This document shows positions 35,191-45,140 of a stretch of 64,000 nucleotides of DNA, in pieces (within the stretch, counting starts at the first letter, position 1; each line of letters opens with the position of its first letter). The notes under the pieces were generated by a model. That model did not search any database and was not told where the DNA came from. It was given only the letters and a program-made list of their open reading frames with translations. Made by a program: the position numbers and the translations under genes. Source of the stretch: Lithospermum erythrorhizon (lineage: Eukaryota; Streptophyta; Magnoliopsida; Boraginales; Boraginaceae); NCBI GenBank assembly GCA_019722365.1, contig JADFUC010002248.1, forward strand, positions 1 through 64,000, given 5' to 3'.

Positions 35191-37296
35191 ATGGAGCAAG
35201 GTTTTGATTCTGAGCCCATCGATAGGTCTAAGATATTGAATATCAAGCCATTGAGAAGTCTAGCACCTGTGTTTCCATCTCCTCCTGGAATGTCTTCGGC
35301 ATCGAATCCTCAAGCCTCCTTTCCTTTTGTATGTGTTCCTCCAACTGGTCCTTTTCCACCTGGTCTTGCTCCTATTTACCCATTTCTGGTGTCAACTGAC
35401 TCTAAGAGTGCAGCTCAACAGTCTTCTGATTTTGGCAATGCTATACCTTCACCAGCCCCATTGAATGCATTCAGAACACCCGACACTGCTAATGGAAGCA
35501 CGGTAAGGGCCATGAGGGGTGGCAGAAGTCAGGCCGAGGATGGGTTTAGTGATGACGATTACAGTGATTCAATGGATCAGAGTGGTCAGTTTGTAACTGG
35601 TCGCTTTAAAATGCATACTACTTATACAGACAATGCCACTAATTCTGGGAGACAAAAGGGTAAGACGAAGAGGCAAAGAAGAAATGAAAGGGCTGAATCT
35701 TCAGACTTCGATGAGGAGGGACTTGTCAATAGCTTTTTGATATCATTTAACCTGTTGCAACTGGATACCTTCAAAAAGGATACTGGAGACAAGGATCTAG
35801 TTGATCGTATACTGCTGGTTTATAGCTTACTAAGGAGAAGGCTCAGTCAATACGAAGATATTTCAGGCTCCTCTAAACGTCCCGATTTGAAAGCTGGAAA
35901 TCTACTGATGAGTAAAGATATCCGGACTAACAAATCAAAGAAGATTGGTCATGTTCCTGGGGTTGAAGTGGGTGATATCTTCTTATTCAGGATGGAATTA
36001 TGCCTTGTGGGACTGCATGCTCAGAGTATGGGTGGGATAGATTATATGACTGTCAAACTTTCTTCTGATAATGATCCAGTGGCTGTTAGCATTGTCTCTG
36101 CTGGGGGATATGACGATGATGGGAATGATGGAGACGTGTTGATTTATACTGGACAGGGTGGAGTTCAGAGGCAAGACGGACTAATGTTCGATCAGAAACT
36201 TGAAAGGGGAAATCTTGCTTTAGAAAAGAGTAGGCACCGTGGCAATGAGGTTCGTGTAATTCGTGGCCTGAAGGATGTTCAAGGTTCAAAAGGAAAGATT
36301 TACATTTATGATGGTCTTTACAAAATTGAAGATACATGGGCTGAGAAAAATAAATCTGGGTGCAATATTTTTAAGTACAAACTGCTAAGACTTCCTGGCC
36401 AGCCCGAGGCATTTACTCTCTGGAAATCTATTCAACAATGGAAAGATGGAGTCACCTCAAGGGTTGGGGTCATCCTTCCAGATCTGACTTCTGGCTCAGA
36501 GCGCCTTCCTGTGTCCCTTGTAAATGATATTGATGATGTTAAAGGTCCCGACTATTTCACATATATTACTACTCCAAAGTACATCAGGGCCTACTTATTG
36601 TCTACACCTTCTCTCAGCTGTATATGCCGTGGTGGATGCCAACCAGGTGATGTCAGTTGCCCTTGTATCGAGAAAAATGACGGGTACCTTCCATATAGCT
36701 CTCTGGGGGTCTTATTGAGCTACCCAGCCTTGGTGCATGAGTGTGGTAAGACCTGTGCATGTCCTTCTAACTGCAGAAACCGAATGACTCAAGCCGGCTT
36801 GAAAGTCCGTCTCGAGGTGTTCAAAACAACAAACAGAGGATGGGGACTTAGGTCTTGGGATCCAATCCGTAGTGGAGGGTTTATTTGTGAGTATGCTGGT
36901 GAGGTCATGGATGCATCGAAAGTCGATAAATTTGCAAGTGAATTTGAAGATGACTACATATTTGATGCTACTCGAATTTATCAGCCACTGGAAGGTCCGC
37001 AAGGTAATCGTAGTCAGTCTCCCAAAGTGCCGTATCCTCTCATGATTGATGCAAGACGTGAAGGAAATGTAGCTCGCTTTATGAACCATAGCTGTTCACC
37101 AAATGTATACTGGCAGCCAGTTCTCCGTGAGAGTGACAATGAAGCATATCTCCATATAGCATTTTTTGCCATCAAACATATACCTCCCATGCAAGAGCTG
37201 ACATTTGACTATGGGATTATTCCTCCTGAGAAATCAGATCGAAGGAGAAAACAGTGCATGTGTGGATCATCAAGGTGCAGAGGATTTTTCTATTAA
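35191..37296 (+). CDS. SUVH1/3-type SRA-SET histone methyltransferase, intact
   Basis: A nuclear chromatin protein. SUVH proteins bind methylated DNA through the SRA domain and carry a SET domain for H3K9; the SUVH1/SUVH3 branch has been linked to promoting expression near methylated promoters. Intact 701-residue intronless frame. Residues 1-110 are proline/serine-rich; 155-170 are basic (KGKTKRQRR). The SRA/YDG domain is about 250-395 (GHVPGVEVGDIF). Pre-SET cysteines run about 477-528 (CICRGGC, CPC, HECGKTCACPSNC). SET is about 538-676 with GWGLRS, SGGFICEYAGEV, NHSCSPN and ELTFDYG. Post-SET ends CMCGSSRCRGFFY. Catalytic-type motifs look complete. The start is supported by alignment with the N-termini of both pseudogenes. 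Exact orthology to SUVH1 or SUVH3 is not resolved, so no symbol is given. Confidence 0.95.
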   Translation: MEQGFDSEPIDRSKILNIKPLRSLAPVFPSPPGMSSASNPQASFPFVCVPPTGPFPPGLAPIYPFLVSTDSKSAAQQSSDFGNAIPSPAPLNAFRTPDTANGSTVRAMRGGRSQAEDGFSDDDYSDSMDQSGQFVTGRFKMHTTYTDNATNSGRQKGKTKRQRRNERAESSDFDEEGLVNSFLISFNLLQLDTFKKDTGDKDLVDRILLVYSLLRRRLSQYEDISGSSKRPDLKAGNLLMSKDIRTNKSKKIGHVPGVEVGDIFLFRMELCLVGLHAQSMGGIDYMTVKLSSDNDPVAVSIVSAGGYDDDGNDGDVLIYTGQGGVQRQDGLMFDQKLERGNLALEKSRHRGNEVRVIRGLKDVQGSKGKIYIYDGLYKIEDTWAEKNKSGCNIFKYKLLRLPGQPEAFTLWKSIQQWKDGVTSRVGVILPDLTSGSERLPVSLVNDIDDVKGPDYFTYITTPKYIRAYLLSTPSLSCICRGGCQPGDVSCPCIEKNDGYLPYSSLGVLLSYPALVHECGKTCACPSNCRNRMTQAGLKVRLEVFKTTNRGWGLRSWDPIRSGGFICEYAGEVMDASKVDKFASEFEDDYIFDATRIYQPLEGPQGNRSQSPKVPYPLMIDARREGNVARFMNHSCSPNVYWQPVLRESDNEAYLHIAFFAIKHIPPMQELTFDYGIIPPEKSDRRRKQCMCGSSRCRGFFY

Positions 37297-38091
37297 GTCT
37301 GATGCAAACCGGAATACCATAGGTTTCTGTTGTTTAAGGTAATTATTTCGTTTTGGTCCTTTTTTAGATGCCTTTCTTATATTGTGTCTTCAGGTGAATG
37401 GTAATCATATTATTCACTTGCATGTGTAAACTCTAGCAGTGATTTCCTTTATCTGTCAAGTGGAGTTGATTGTCCGGTAGCTTATTGTCCCCAAATATAA
37501 CTGTGATCTTTTAGTCGAGAGAGAGACATAATCGTACTTTTATCTAAATACATATTTAGTTGGAGGTTATGTCGATAGATTCAACTGATTTTGGTAAACT
37601 CACCCAAGACATTCTGTTGTTTACTGCCTGTTTGCTTCACAGTCTTCACTTTTTTCATGGTATTGTTATATAACATGATTCTTCCCTTCTAAAACAAGTC
37701 CACGATTATGATGTTATGGGGAATGAATGACAAAATATTATACCTTCTGAGTATCCTTGTGTGAACATAGCCTCTCATTGACTCTTGTTTTTTTGCATCA
37801 GGTTCAGGTGAGCGGTAATTGTAGGGCTGGCTCAGGCGATAGGTTCGTTCCATTTTCCGAATGTTGCATTGATTTTCTTCTTCTTCTGTTAGCTAGTTCC
37901 CATTGGCTTGTATGCATTAGGAATAACTGTTCATAACTTATTCTGTTGACCATTGCCATGTATTGTAATCATGGAAAATGTATATACTGTGTTGTATGCT
38001 CTCTATAAAACTCATGCAACTTTTCAAGATTCGCCTATTATTAGAAGTTAGAATGGTCATGTTGTGTAGCATCAACCTTTGATTTGATGTT
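37297..38091 (+). other. 3' UTR with intron of the intact SUVH gene, then flank
   Basis: A donor lies 42 bases after the stop (AAG/GTAATT) and acceptors at about 37801 or 37807. The layout matches copy 1. No other gene is seen. Confidence 0.6.
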
Positions 38092-38473
38092 GCTTTTGTG
38101 ATTGCTTGTCTTTTTTCTCCCGTCGCCACCTCTTCCTTCTCCCCAGATTGGTGGCGAGCAGTCGGAGCAGAGGTGATTAACAGTCCAGAGATGCCATCTG
38201 TTTGCATGATTTCGAACCATGTTTGCTTTAACACTTAAATTCAATCCATCTATTTTTTAAGTTTCCATTTTCAACAGAAACATAATACTCCGTATAATGT
38301 AAGGTAGAGAATATGAATGCTTTATAATTCAATGTAAGTGTAAATCACTATAGTTTCATTTTCAACAGAAACATTATACTCTTGCTGAGTATGTAAGTGT
38401 AAATCACTATAGTTTCTCCCAAACACATTTAAGAGTATACCAAATTATTTTGTATTTACATATTCAAATCTAT

Positions 38474-39218
38474 TGTAATACCCCGGTCCATAGTGGCCGT
38501 GTGATAAGATTTGATGTGATTTGATTGGTACTATTCATACCACCAAGATATATATTCTTTTCGAAAGCTTAACTCATAAGAACTACAGTGTTAAGCGTGC
38601 TTGGCATGGGGTAATTTTGGGATGGGTGACGCATTGGGAAGTCTCCTGGTGAGCACGTGAGTGAGGATAAACGTATTGGGAAGACTTGTGGTGGTTTGTG
38701 AGGTAAGTCCATCAACTCTAATAACGAACCGACCAGGTGCGCTGGGACGGGGAGTTTCAAATGGTATCAGAGCGGAGCCGTCCAAAACTATGAGAACTAA
38801 GTGTTATGCGGCACAAAGTGCTACGTCGAGGGCGGGAGCCATCTCTTGATGCCGTATGAGTCACCTCTAGAATCTCACACGGATGGTACAGTCTTGGATA
38901 TGATGTGGCTTAAAGAAGACGTTGAGTATTTAAATGGGGAGATTGTAATGTCCTGGCCCAGAGTGGCCGTGTGACAAGATTTGGTATGATTTGATTGATA
39001 CTACTTATACCACTCTTTTCGGAATCTCATCTCATAAGAACTTCAATGTTAAGCGTGTTTGGCCTGAAATAATTTTGGGATGGGTGACCCACTGAGAAGT
39101 CTCCCGGTGAGCACGTGAGTGAGGACAAAACGTGCTGGAAAGATCCGTTGTGGTTTGTGAGGCCAGTCCATCAAATCTATTAACATACTGACCTAGTGTT
39201 CTGGGGTGAAACATTACA
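38474..39218 (+). mobile_element. Cassandra-type TRIM carrying 5S rRNA-like LTRs
   Basis: A complete 745-bp element flanked by TCTAT at 38469-38473 and 39219-39223. The 5' LTR is 38474-38759 (TGTAATACCCCGG ... TTTCA). The primer-binding site TGGTATCAGAGC is at 38762-38773, complementary to tRNA-Met. The polypurine stretch aaatggggaga precedes the 3' LTR, 38944-39218. It has no coding capacity, as expected. The LTRs differ by many substitutions, so it is old. The paralogous site at 48881-48885 is unoccupied. Confidence 0.9.
38571..38658 (+). ncRNA. 5S rRNA-like domain within the 5' LTR (not a 5S gene)
   Basis: The string contains AAGAACTacagtGTTAAGCG, TGCTTGG, GGGATGGGTGAC and TTGGGAAGTC in the order of plant 5S rRNA, covering the internal Pol III promoter blocks. 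The first part of 5S is missing, so this is the retroelement's captured 5S module. The same module lies in the 3' LTR at about 39028-39115, more diverged. Confidence 0.85.
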
Positions 39219-39389
39219 TCTATTTATGTGTATTACTTCAAATATTGCACATAATGTGTTTTAAATTAAGATTTTTGCACGTGTCAACTGTTCCAAAGCG
39301 CATTATCAAGTTTAGTTTGTTAGAATTCAATGTGAAATATATTATGTTAGTGCAACAAACTCTGTCTTGGAGCTTATGTAAAATGTATA

Positions 39390-39741
39390 TGTTAAGAGTC
39401 TATGAGGTTCCACTCTAAAACCAATTGGCAATAGAGAGAATAGTCCAAGACCTTATAAATTGACCCGGGAGGACACCGAATTCCGATGTGGGACGTGTGA
39501 CATTAACACTCTCCCTCACGTGTAACCCTCCTCGGCGGCATGACACTTCGCCGGCATTCGCCGGAATTTACATCGGCGGGGTTACCCGTGCCCTCATCAC
39601 CACGGGCTTGGCTCTGATACCATGTTAAGAGTCTATGAGGTTCCACTCTAAAACCAATTAACAATAGAAAGAGTTGCTCAAGACCTTATATATTGACCCC
39701 GGAATACACCGACTTCCGATGTGGGACGTGTGACATTAACA
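39390..39741 (-). mobile_element. Very small TRIM (352 bp) with 119-bp LTRs
   Basis: LTRs at 39390-39508 and 39623-39741, both 119 bases, start TGTTAAGAGTC and end GACATTAACA, with about 12 differences. Read on the minus strand, TGGTATCAGAGCC (39622-39610) follows the upstream LTR as primer-binding site, and gtgagggagag precedes the other LTR as polypurine tract. The internal region is only 114 bases. GTATA flanks both sides (39385-39389 and 39742-39746). It cannot move without enzymes from another element. Confidence 0.92.
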
Positions 39742-39834
39742 GTATAAGATCCTATTATAATGTCACTATGGAGCAACAGTCTCACTAGTCGTGAATAATG
39801 ATAAATGGATAATATTTGTATGGCTTGGTGGCTG

Positions 39835-40010
39835 AAAGGCCCCTGTACTATGGTTTTAGTGTCTATGTGGCCCCTGTACTATTTTTAGTGTCTGGGCACA
39901 CCCCTGAACTTACTCCGGGCAGGCCCCTATACTTTTTTTAGTGTCTATACACCCCCTGACTCCCATACACCTAATTTTCATTAGTGAAATGACTATATTA
40001 CCCTTAGATA
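39835..40010. repeat. Short degenerate minisatellite
   Basis: The phrase ggcccctgtacta...tttagtgtct recurs four to five times at intervals of about 30-35 bases (39838, 39873, 39900, 39927, 39954). It lies between the segmental duplication and the inverted-repeat element. Confidence 0.7.
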
Positions 40011-40189
40011 GCATTGAACAATATTACAGACGTAGTTATGGAAAAATTAAAATTTCATAGAATCTTTTACTGAATTTGGAAACTTAGGACGAAATTATCT
40101 AGAATGTGTGACTTGTTAATGTAGAGTGCAAGCTTATAAGGTAGTTTTAGATGTTAATAAGAACTTTGAATAGTTTTAGGTCATGGATT

Positions 40190-42490
40190 ATTATCGCGGT
40201 ATGTTAACTAGGGGTGCATATATTTTCAAGACACAAAATTTTGACAATTTTATCCCTGTCGACTGCACGGAGTGTGGGTTGGAAAACACTTCCACCCCAC
40301 GCTCCATATGGTCGGTAAAACCATTTTACGCCTACCGACCGTATGGACTATGGGTTGGGAATCACTTCCACCACACACTCCATGTGTTCGGTAATATAAA
40401 ACACAAATATTATTTTCTACCACCCCACATTCCATTTGGTCAGTTATATAAGACACAAATATTTATCTCTACCGACCGCATGGAGTGTGGGTTGGAAATG
40501 ACTACCACCCCACACTCCATAGGGTCGATAGTATAACGAACACATGCTGCATATGTTGGTTGGTACAACGAACACGCGTTTCGTGGGTTGGTTTCTATAA
40601 CAGTCTAAAACACAATGAGTTGGTTTCTTTATGAGTTTATCCGAAAATAAATCACTAGGTTATCTTTTACTAAATTTTTCATTTCTAGTTTTATGTTAAT
40701 TTTAAGAATTATGGTGTTATATTTTAATTTTTTTAGTAATGTTTTTGGAATGTTGAAGTTAGTGATTAGAAATGTTAAGTTATTATGTTAATACACTTAT
40801 TATGTTAATACACTTATTGTTATTATATGTTAATACACTTATTGTTTATATGTTAATACACTTATTTTTAGTAATGTTTAAAAAATATGTTGTTAATAAT
40901 GTTCAACTTATTGTTATTATATGTTTACTTTATGCTAATATATATATAACACTTTAATTTTTTTTAACGTTTCGAGAATGTTGAAGTTACTGATTAGAAA
41001 TGACTATGTTAAACTTATTGTTTATATGAATATGAAGAGCATTAAATAAAAAATGTTAAACTTATTGTTATTATGTTTTAATTTTTTTTATTCATAATAT
41101 GTATCATGATTCATTTTATGCTAATATATATCATAATTTATATTAAATTAATTAAGTATATTAATTATGTTGAATGGTTATTTCAAAATATTAAAATCAA
41201 CAAATCAGAACCCAATGCGTGGTGCGTAGGTTCAAAATTACACCCAAAAGATTGTGAAACCGAGCACATAGAATTTCTGTTCCAATGTTTACCCAACATG
41301 GGTTTGTGTTGGATGAAAAATGTTAAACATTCAAATTTCAAAAAGTATATGATAATAATCGGTATGTTATATTTTTACCGGTTGAAAATTACAACTTTGG
41401 ATATTGTGATTTGATATGTTATAATTTTATGTGTGGTGGTATCACATGCCTACCTACAATTGTCAAAGCTGGAAATGGCCATCTGACGAGTACGGTGGTG
41501 TTAGGACACGTGCAACTCGGTTCCCATTTTATATTGGTATCATCATATTATTTATCTTAAATATTTTATTCTATGATAATTTTAACATCACTCTTTTAAC
41601 ATATTGTTCTATATGTGCAGCTTCATATGGCCGAGGATATTGATTTTTCGATCCCTAGTCTGGCACTTTATTGGGAGGCTCATCATGATCAAAGTGCCGA
41701 CAACTTGATCGCACCTTATAAAGATAGGATGGATCTCTTCAATCAAATCATCAATGCGAGCAAATGATAGGGGATAGGAAATAAATGTTATTTTATTTTC
41801 ATTTTTCTAGTGATGTATATTGTAATATGTTATTTTATTTCATGTAGTAATGGACTGATTGTACACTATTATCATAATAAGAGAAGTTAGGGTGGACTCC
41901 TTAAAAGTCCCGTGGTTTTTACTCTTCAGGTCGAAGAGGTTTTCCACGTATAAATCGGTTGTGTTTATTTCGGTTTCTTGTTAATTTTGCATATGTTAGA
42001 TTATTAAAATTAATGTTAATTTATTAAATTGAGATAATGTCGACAATTTATACAATACCATTTTATTTTCTCAATTTGTAATACAATGCAAATCTAACGT
42101 GTGATCCATTTGTTCATTATAGAAACCAACTCGTGGCGTGTTTATTCATTAAAGAGACCAACTTATTGTGTGTTAGGCTGTTATAAAAACCAACCCACGA
42201 AACGTGTGTTCGCTGTACCAACCAACCCACGAATCGCGTGTTCGCTGCACCAACCAACCCATGCAGCATGTGTTCGTTATACAACCGAACCCACGTTTGG
42301 CGCGTTCAATGATTAAATATTTGTGTATCAATTTTACACTTATATTACCGACCACATGAAGTGTGTGCTGGAAGTGCTCTCCAACCCACACTTCATGCGG
42401 TCGGTAGGCGTAAATTCGATTTTACCGACCATATGGAGTGTGGGTTGGAAAAATTTGCCTTGGAAATAGTTTTCTCCGTTAACTAGTTAT
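40190..42490. mobile_element. Transposon-like element with long inverted terminal regions
   Basis: The left arm (about 40250-40640) and right arm (about 42105-42460) are reverse complements over about 350 bases. Each holds several gagtgtgggttggaaa/ttccaacccacactc blocks, the phrase tataacgaacacatgctgca and the phrase cgtttcgtgggttggttt. Each arm is also internally repetitive. The structure suits a foldback or long-TIR (MULE-like) element. Precise ends and target duplication were not found; ttaactag/ctagttaa words lie near both edges. The interior is AT-rich with short tandem repeats (gttaatacacttatt, 40790-40870). Confidence 0.7.
41106..41770 (+). other. Possible cargo coding fragments inside the inverted-repeat element
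   Basis: Two open stretches: 41106-41414 (with SEPNAWCVGSKLHPKDCETE) and about 41440-41767, where exon-like pieces read TYNCQSWKWPSDEYGG and, after a possible intron, MAEDIDFSIPSLALYWEAHH then DQSADNLIAPYKDRMDLFNQ. The amino-acid composition looks protein-like, but I recognise no family. They could be a captured host gene or remnants of a transposase partner. Confidence 0.35.
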
Positions 42491-42840
42491 AATAGGTGAG
42501 ACGTAATGACAATAACATTAATATCAAGAAAATTTGGCGATAGTTTAGGAGACAACAATAACATTCAATGATAGTTTTTGACGATAGTTTAGTAGACAAC
42601 AATAACATTCAACAATAGTTTGGGAGGAAACAAGAATTTAAGTCAAATAAAAATAATCTTCAAAAACAACAAATAATCGATCTACAAGCTATCTCTAGTG
42701 ACGCTAAACTGTAGTTAATCAGTGCTACTAAGTTGTCTAAACTGATTCAACATCCTGCATACTATCTCATTGGTCATTTGTTCACTATCCAAATTCAATC
42801 ACCACATTTCCTTTATTAACTGGTCATTTACTCATATCCT
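42491..42840. repeat. Short repeats flanking papain-like copy I
   Basis: The phrase gacaacaataacattcaacg/aatagtttag recurs about every 37 bases at 42560-42620, and again at 43500-43570 at the equivalent place behind copy II. No gene is seen. Confidence 0.6.
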
Positions 42841-43354
42841 CATTGGCCTTGTGATCATCAGTTAGAAACTTCTGCTCCTCCACAATTTTGTTTATGATGT
42901 TTGCGACAATGATTCAAGTCAAACTTGTCCACTCTTGTGACATTTAATATGTCAGATCTTATTTTCAATAAGGTGTTAAGACTGAAGCGTATTCTCCATC
43001 ATATGCTTGAAGAACAAAGGCCTTATGAATTATGTTTATCATATTACCACACAACAAGCTTTCACGGAATTCATCTTTTGGACGACAATCTGGCATTAGG
43101 AGTGAATCCTGGTACAACCAGTAGGTACCAAGTTCCAAATGGTATGGATCATTCTTATGGGTGGAATACTCCCCCACTATAACAATAGCACATGTATGAC
43201 CGTTATATGGCTTGTCATCATGGAGCTTGGGCTCATTACTAAAAAGATTTGAAAGAAATGAACTAATATAAGGACAATCTGCAAATACTGGATAGTTTTG
43301 GAGAAATTTGACAACGGCGGTAATCGGAATGCCATTTGAAAGAAGTCCATGCAT
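42840..43354 (-). pseudogene. Papain-like (C1-like) fragment, copy I
   Basis: A 129-residue open block from 43354: LLSNGIPITAVVKFLQNYPV, FADCPYISSFLSNLFSNEPK, GHTCAIVIVGEYSTHKND, ELGTYWLYQDS and CRPKDEFRE. It resembles the C-terminal half of a papain-fold peptidase, with the His block but without NSW. The matching N-terminal part present upstream of copy II is lacking here, so it is probably a partial duplicate. Low-confidence family assignment. Confidence 0.45.
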
Positions 43355-43637
43355 TATTTTCGATTTTTCACCAAATTTTCACCCTCTAGTTAAAAATCAA
43401 TGAAATAAAACTCAATCTAACTATATTTTAAATTTTCATTTTCAACATAAACATAATACTATAATGTAAGGTAGAGACGTAATGACTACAACATTAGTAC
43501 CATGGATACAACAATAACATTCAACGATAGTTTAGTAGACAACAATTACATTCAACGATAGTTTAGAAAGCAACAAGTATTTAAGTGGAAAAAAAATAAT
43601 CATCAAAAACAACAAATAATGGCTCTGCTAGCTATCT

Positions 43638-44420
43638 CTAATATATGAAGTGATTCAACATCCTACATACTATCCCATTGGCCTTGTGATCATCACTTAG
43701 AACTTGCTCCTCCACGGTCTTTTTTATGATGTTTGCGACAATGGTTAAAACAAGCTTCTCTTCTCTTTTGACATTTAATATGTCGGATCTTATTTTCAAC
43801 AACGTGTTAGACTGAAGCGTGCTCGCCATCATATTAGGAATGTTTGAAATTCCATAAAAGCCTTCAAGAACCAAAGCATGATGAATTATGTTTATCATAT
43901 TAAAAATACACTTTCACGAAATTCATCCTTTGGACGGCAATCTGGGGGTTCGATTGAATCATGGTACAACCAGTAGGTACCAGGTTCCAAATTGTATGAA
44001 TCATTCTTACTAGCGAAATACTCCCCCACTATAACAATAGCATGAGTATGACCGGCATATGGCTTGCCATCATGAAGCTTGGGCTCATCACTAAAAACAT
44101 TTGAAAGATATGACCCAATATAAGGGCGATCTGCAAACACTGGATAGTAGTCTTGGAAAACTTTTGACAACAACAATAACCGGAGTGCCATTTGAAAGAA
44201 GTTCATGCATTATTTTCTATTTTTGACCCTCTGGTTGAAAATCAACAAAATGCATTCGGTCAATCCAGTAGGACAGATTGTTGGAACAACGGAGTTCAGT
44301 TCCATTTCTAAGTCTATCAAAAGCTTGGAATGGGAGATTCCAAGGTGGCTAGTTGTTAACATTCTTCCGAATCCCTTTCAAATGTAGTTCCCAAGTTTCG
44401 CGATTGAAGAGTGTGTGAGA
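43638..44420 (-). pseudogene. Papain-like (C1-like) pseudogene, copy II
   Basis: Most complete of the four copies. From 44420 down: a degraded KGIRKNVNNxPPWNLPFQAF block; HELLSNGTPVIVVVK; a frameshift at a run of A; VFQDYYPVFADRPYIGSYLS; VFSDEPKLHDGKPYAGHTHA then IVIVGEYFASKND; LEPGTYWLYHDS. After another break come MINIIHHALVLEGFYGISNI and NVKREEKLVLTIVANIIKKT (43898-43638). The last part, with VEEQVLSDDHK, is a helical C-terminal region not typical of papain. Function unknown; frameshifts at two places indicate decay. Confidence 0.5.
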
Positions 44421-44569
44421 GGGTACATACGGAGTATTGGATCAGGCGAAGACCATCCTCATTTGGTACTCTAACTGCCTACTCGTGGCAGCAAAACTAC
44501 AACCATCTGCGAGAAAAGAATAAAATCATGTTAAACAATGATAAACAAAGCAACAAATGTTTTATATGC

Positions 44570-45140
44570 ATAAGGTACTCTACACATACTCGTTCAAATT
44601 TATGTCTTTATTCATGATAAACAATGATAAACGGAGCAACAACTACTTCATGTTAAACAATGGCACTCTAACATACTAATTTAAATTTATGTATTTTTTC
44701 ATGATAAATAGAACAACAGGTGCTTCATGTTAAACAATGGTATTCTGCACATACTAATTCAAATCTATGTATTTTTTCATGATAAACATAACAACAACTA
44801 GTTCATGTTAAACAATGGTACTCTACACATACTAATTCAAATATATGTATTTTTTCATGATAAATAGAGTAACAATTGCTTCATGTTAAACAATAGTACT
44901 CTACACATACTAATTCAAATCTATGTATTTTTCATGATAAACGGAGCAACAACTACTTCATGTTAAACAATAGTACCCTACACAAGTACACATACTAATT
45001 CATATCTATGTAATTTTTCATGATAAACAAAGCAACGACTGCTTCATGTTAAACAATGATACCCTACACATACTAACAGAGCAACAACTACTTCATGTTA
45101 AACAATAGTATTCTACACATATTCATTCAAATCCATCCTT
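44570..45140. repeat. 77-78-bp tandem satellite
   Basis: The word (c/g)ttcatgttaaac begins at 44646, 44723, 44801, 44879, 44956, 45042 and 45091. Steps are 77, 78, 78 and 77, then 86 and a truncated 49. Each unit also holds ctacacatactaattcaaat and tttttcatgataaa. A rudimentary version stands at 25200-25400 beside another copy of the papain-like family. Confidence 0.93.

Larger units (their letters stand above)
38092..39821. repeat. Direct segmental duplication, copy 1
   Basis: It matches 48580-49973 in the same orientation, with shared words such as gaggtgattaacagtccaga, tattgcacataatgt, aatatcaagttta-like and ctagtcgtgaataat. The Cassandra element and the TRIM interrupt this copy only. No coding function is recognised in the duplicated DNA. 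Confidence 0.88.

Noticed and set aside
36712..37089. A 125-residue minus-strand protein
   Set aside because: It is the antisense shadow of the SET domain of the intact SUVH gene.
38571..38658. A genuine 5S rRNA gene
   Set aside because: The 5' third of 5S is missing, the copy has many substitutions, and it lies within matched LTRs with a primer-binding site. It is the 5S module of a Cassandra-type element.
38762..38773. A tRNA gene signal (TGGTATCAGAGC)
   Set aside because: It is only the tRNA-Met-complementary primer-binding site next to an LTR; no cloverleaf surrounds it. No tRNA genes were found elsewhere.
40183..40536. A 117-residue gene in the left arm of the inverted-repeat element
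   Set aside because: The frame runs across internally repeated, inverted arm sequence; its cysteine/proline-rich composition comes from the repeats.
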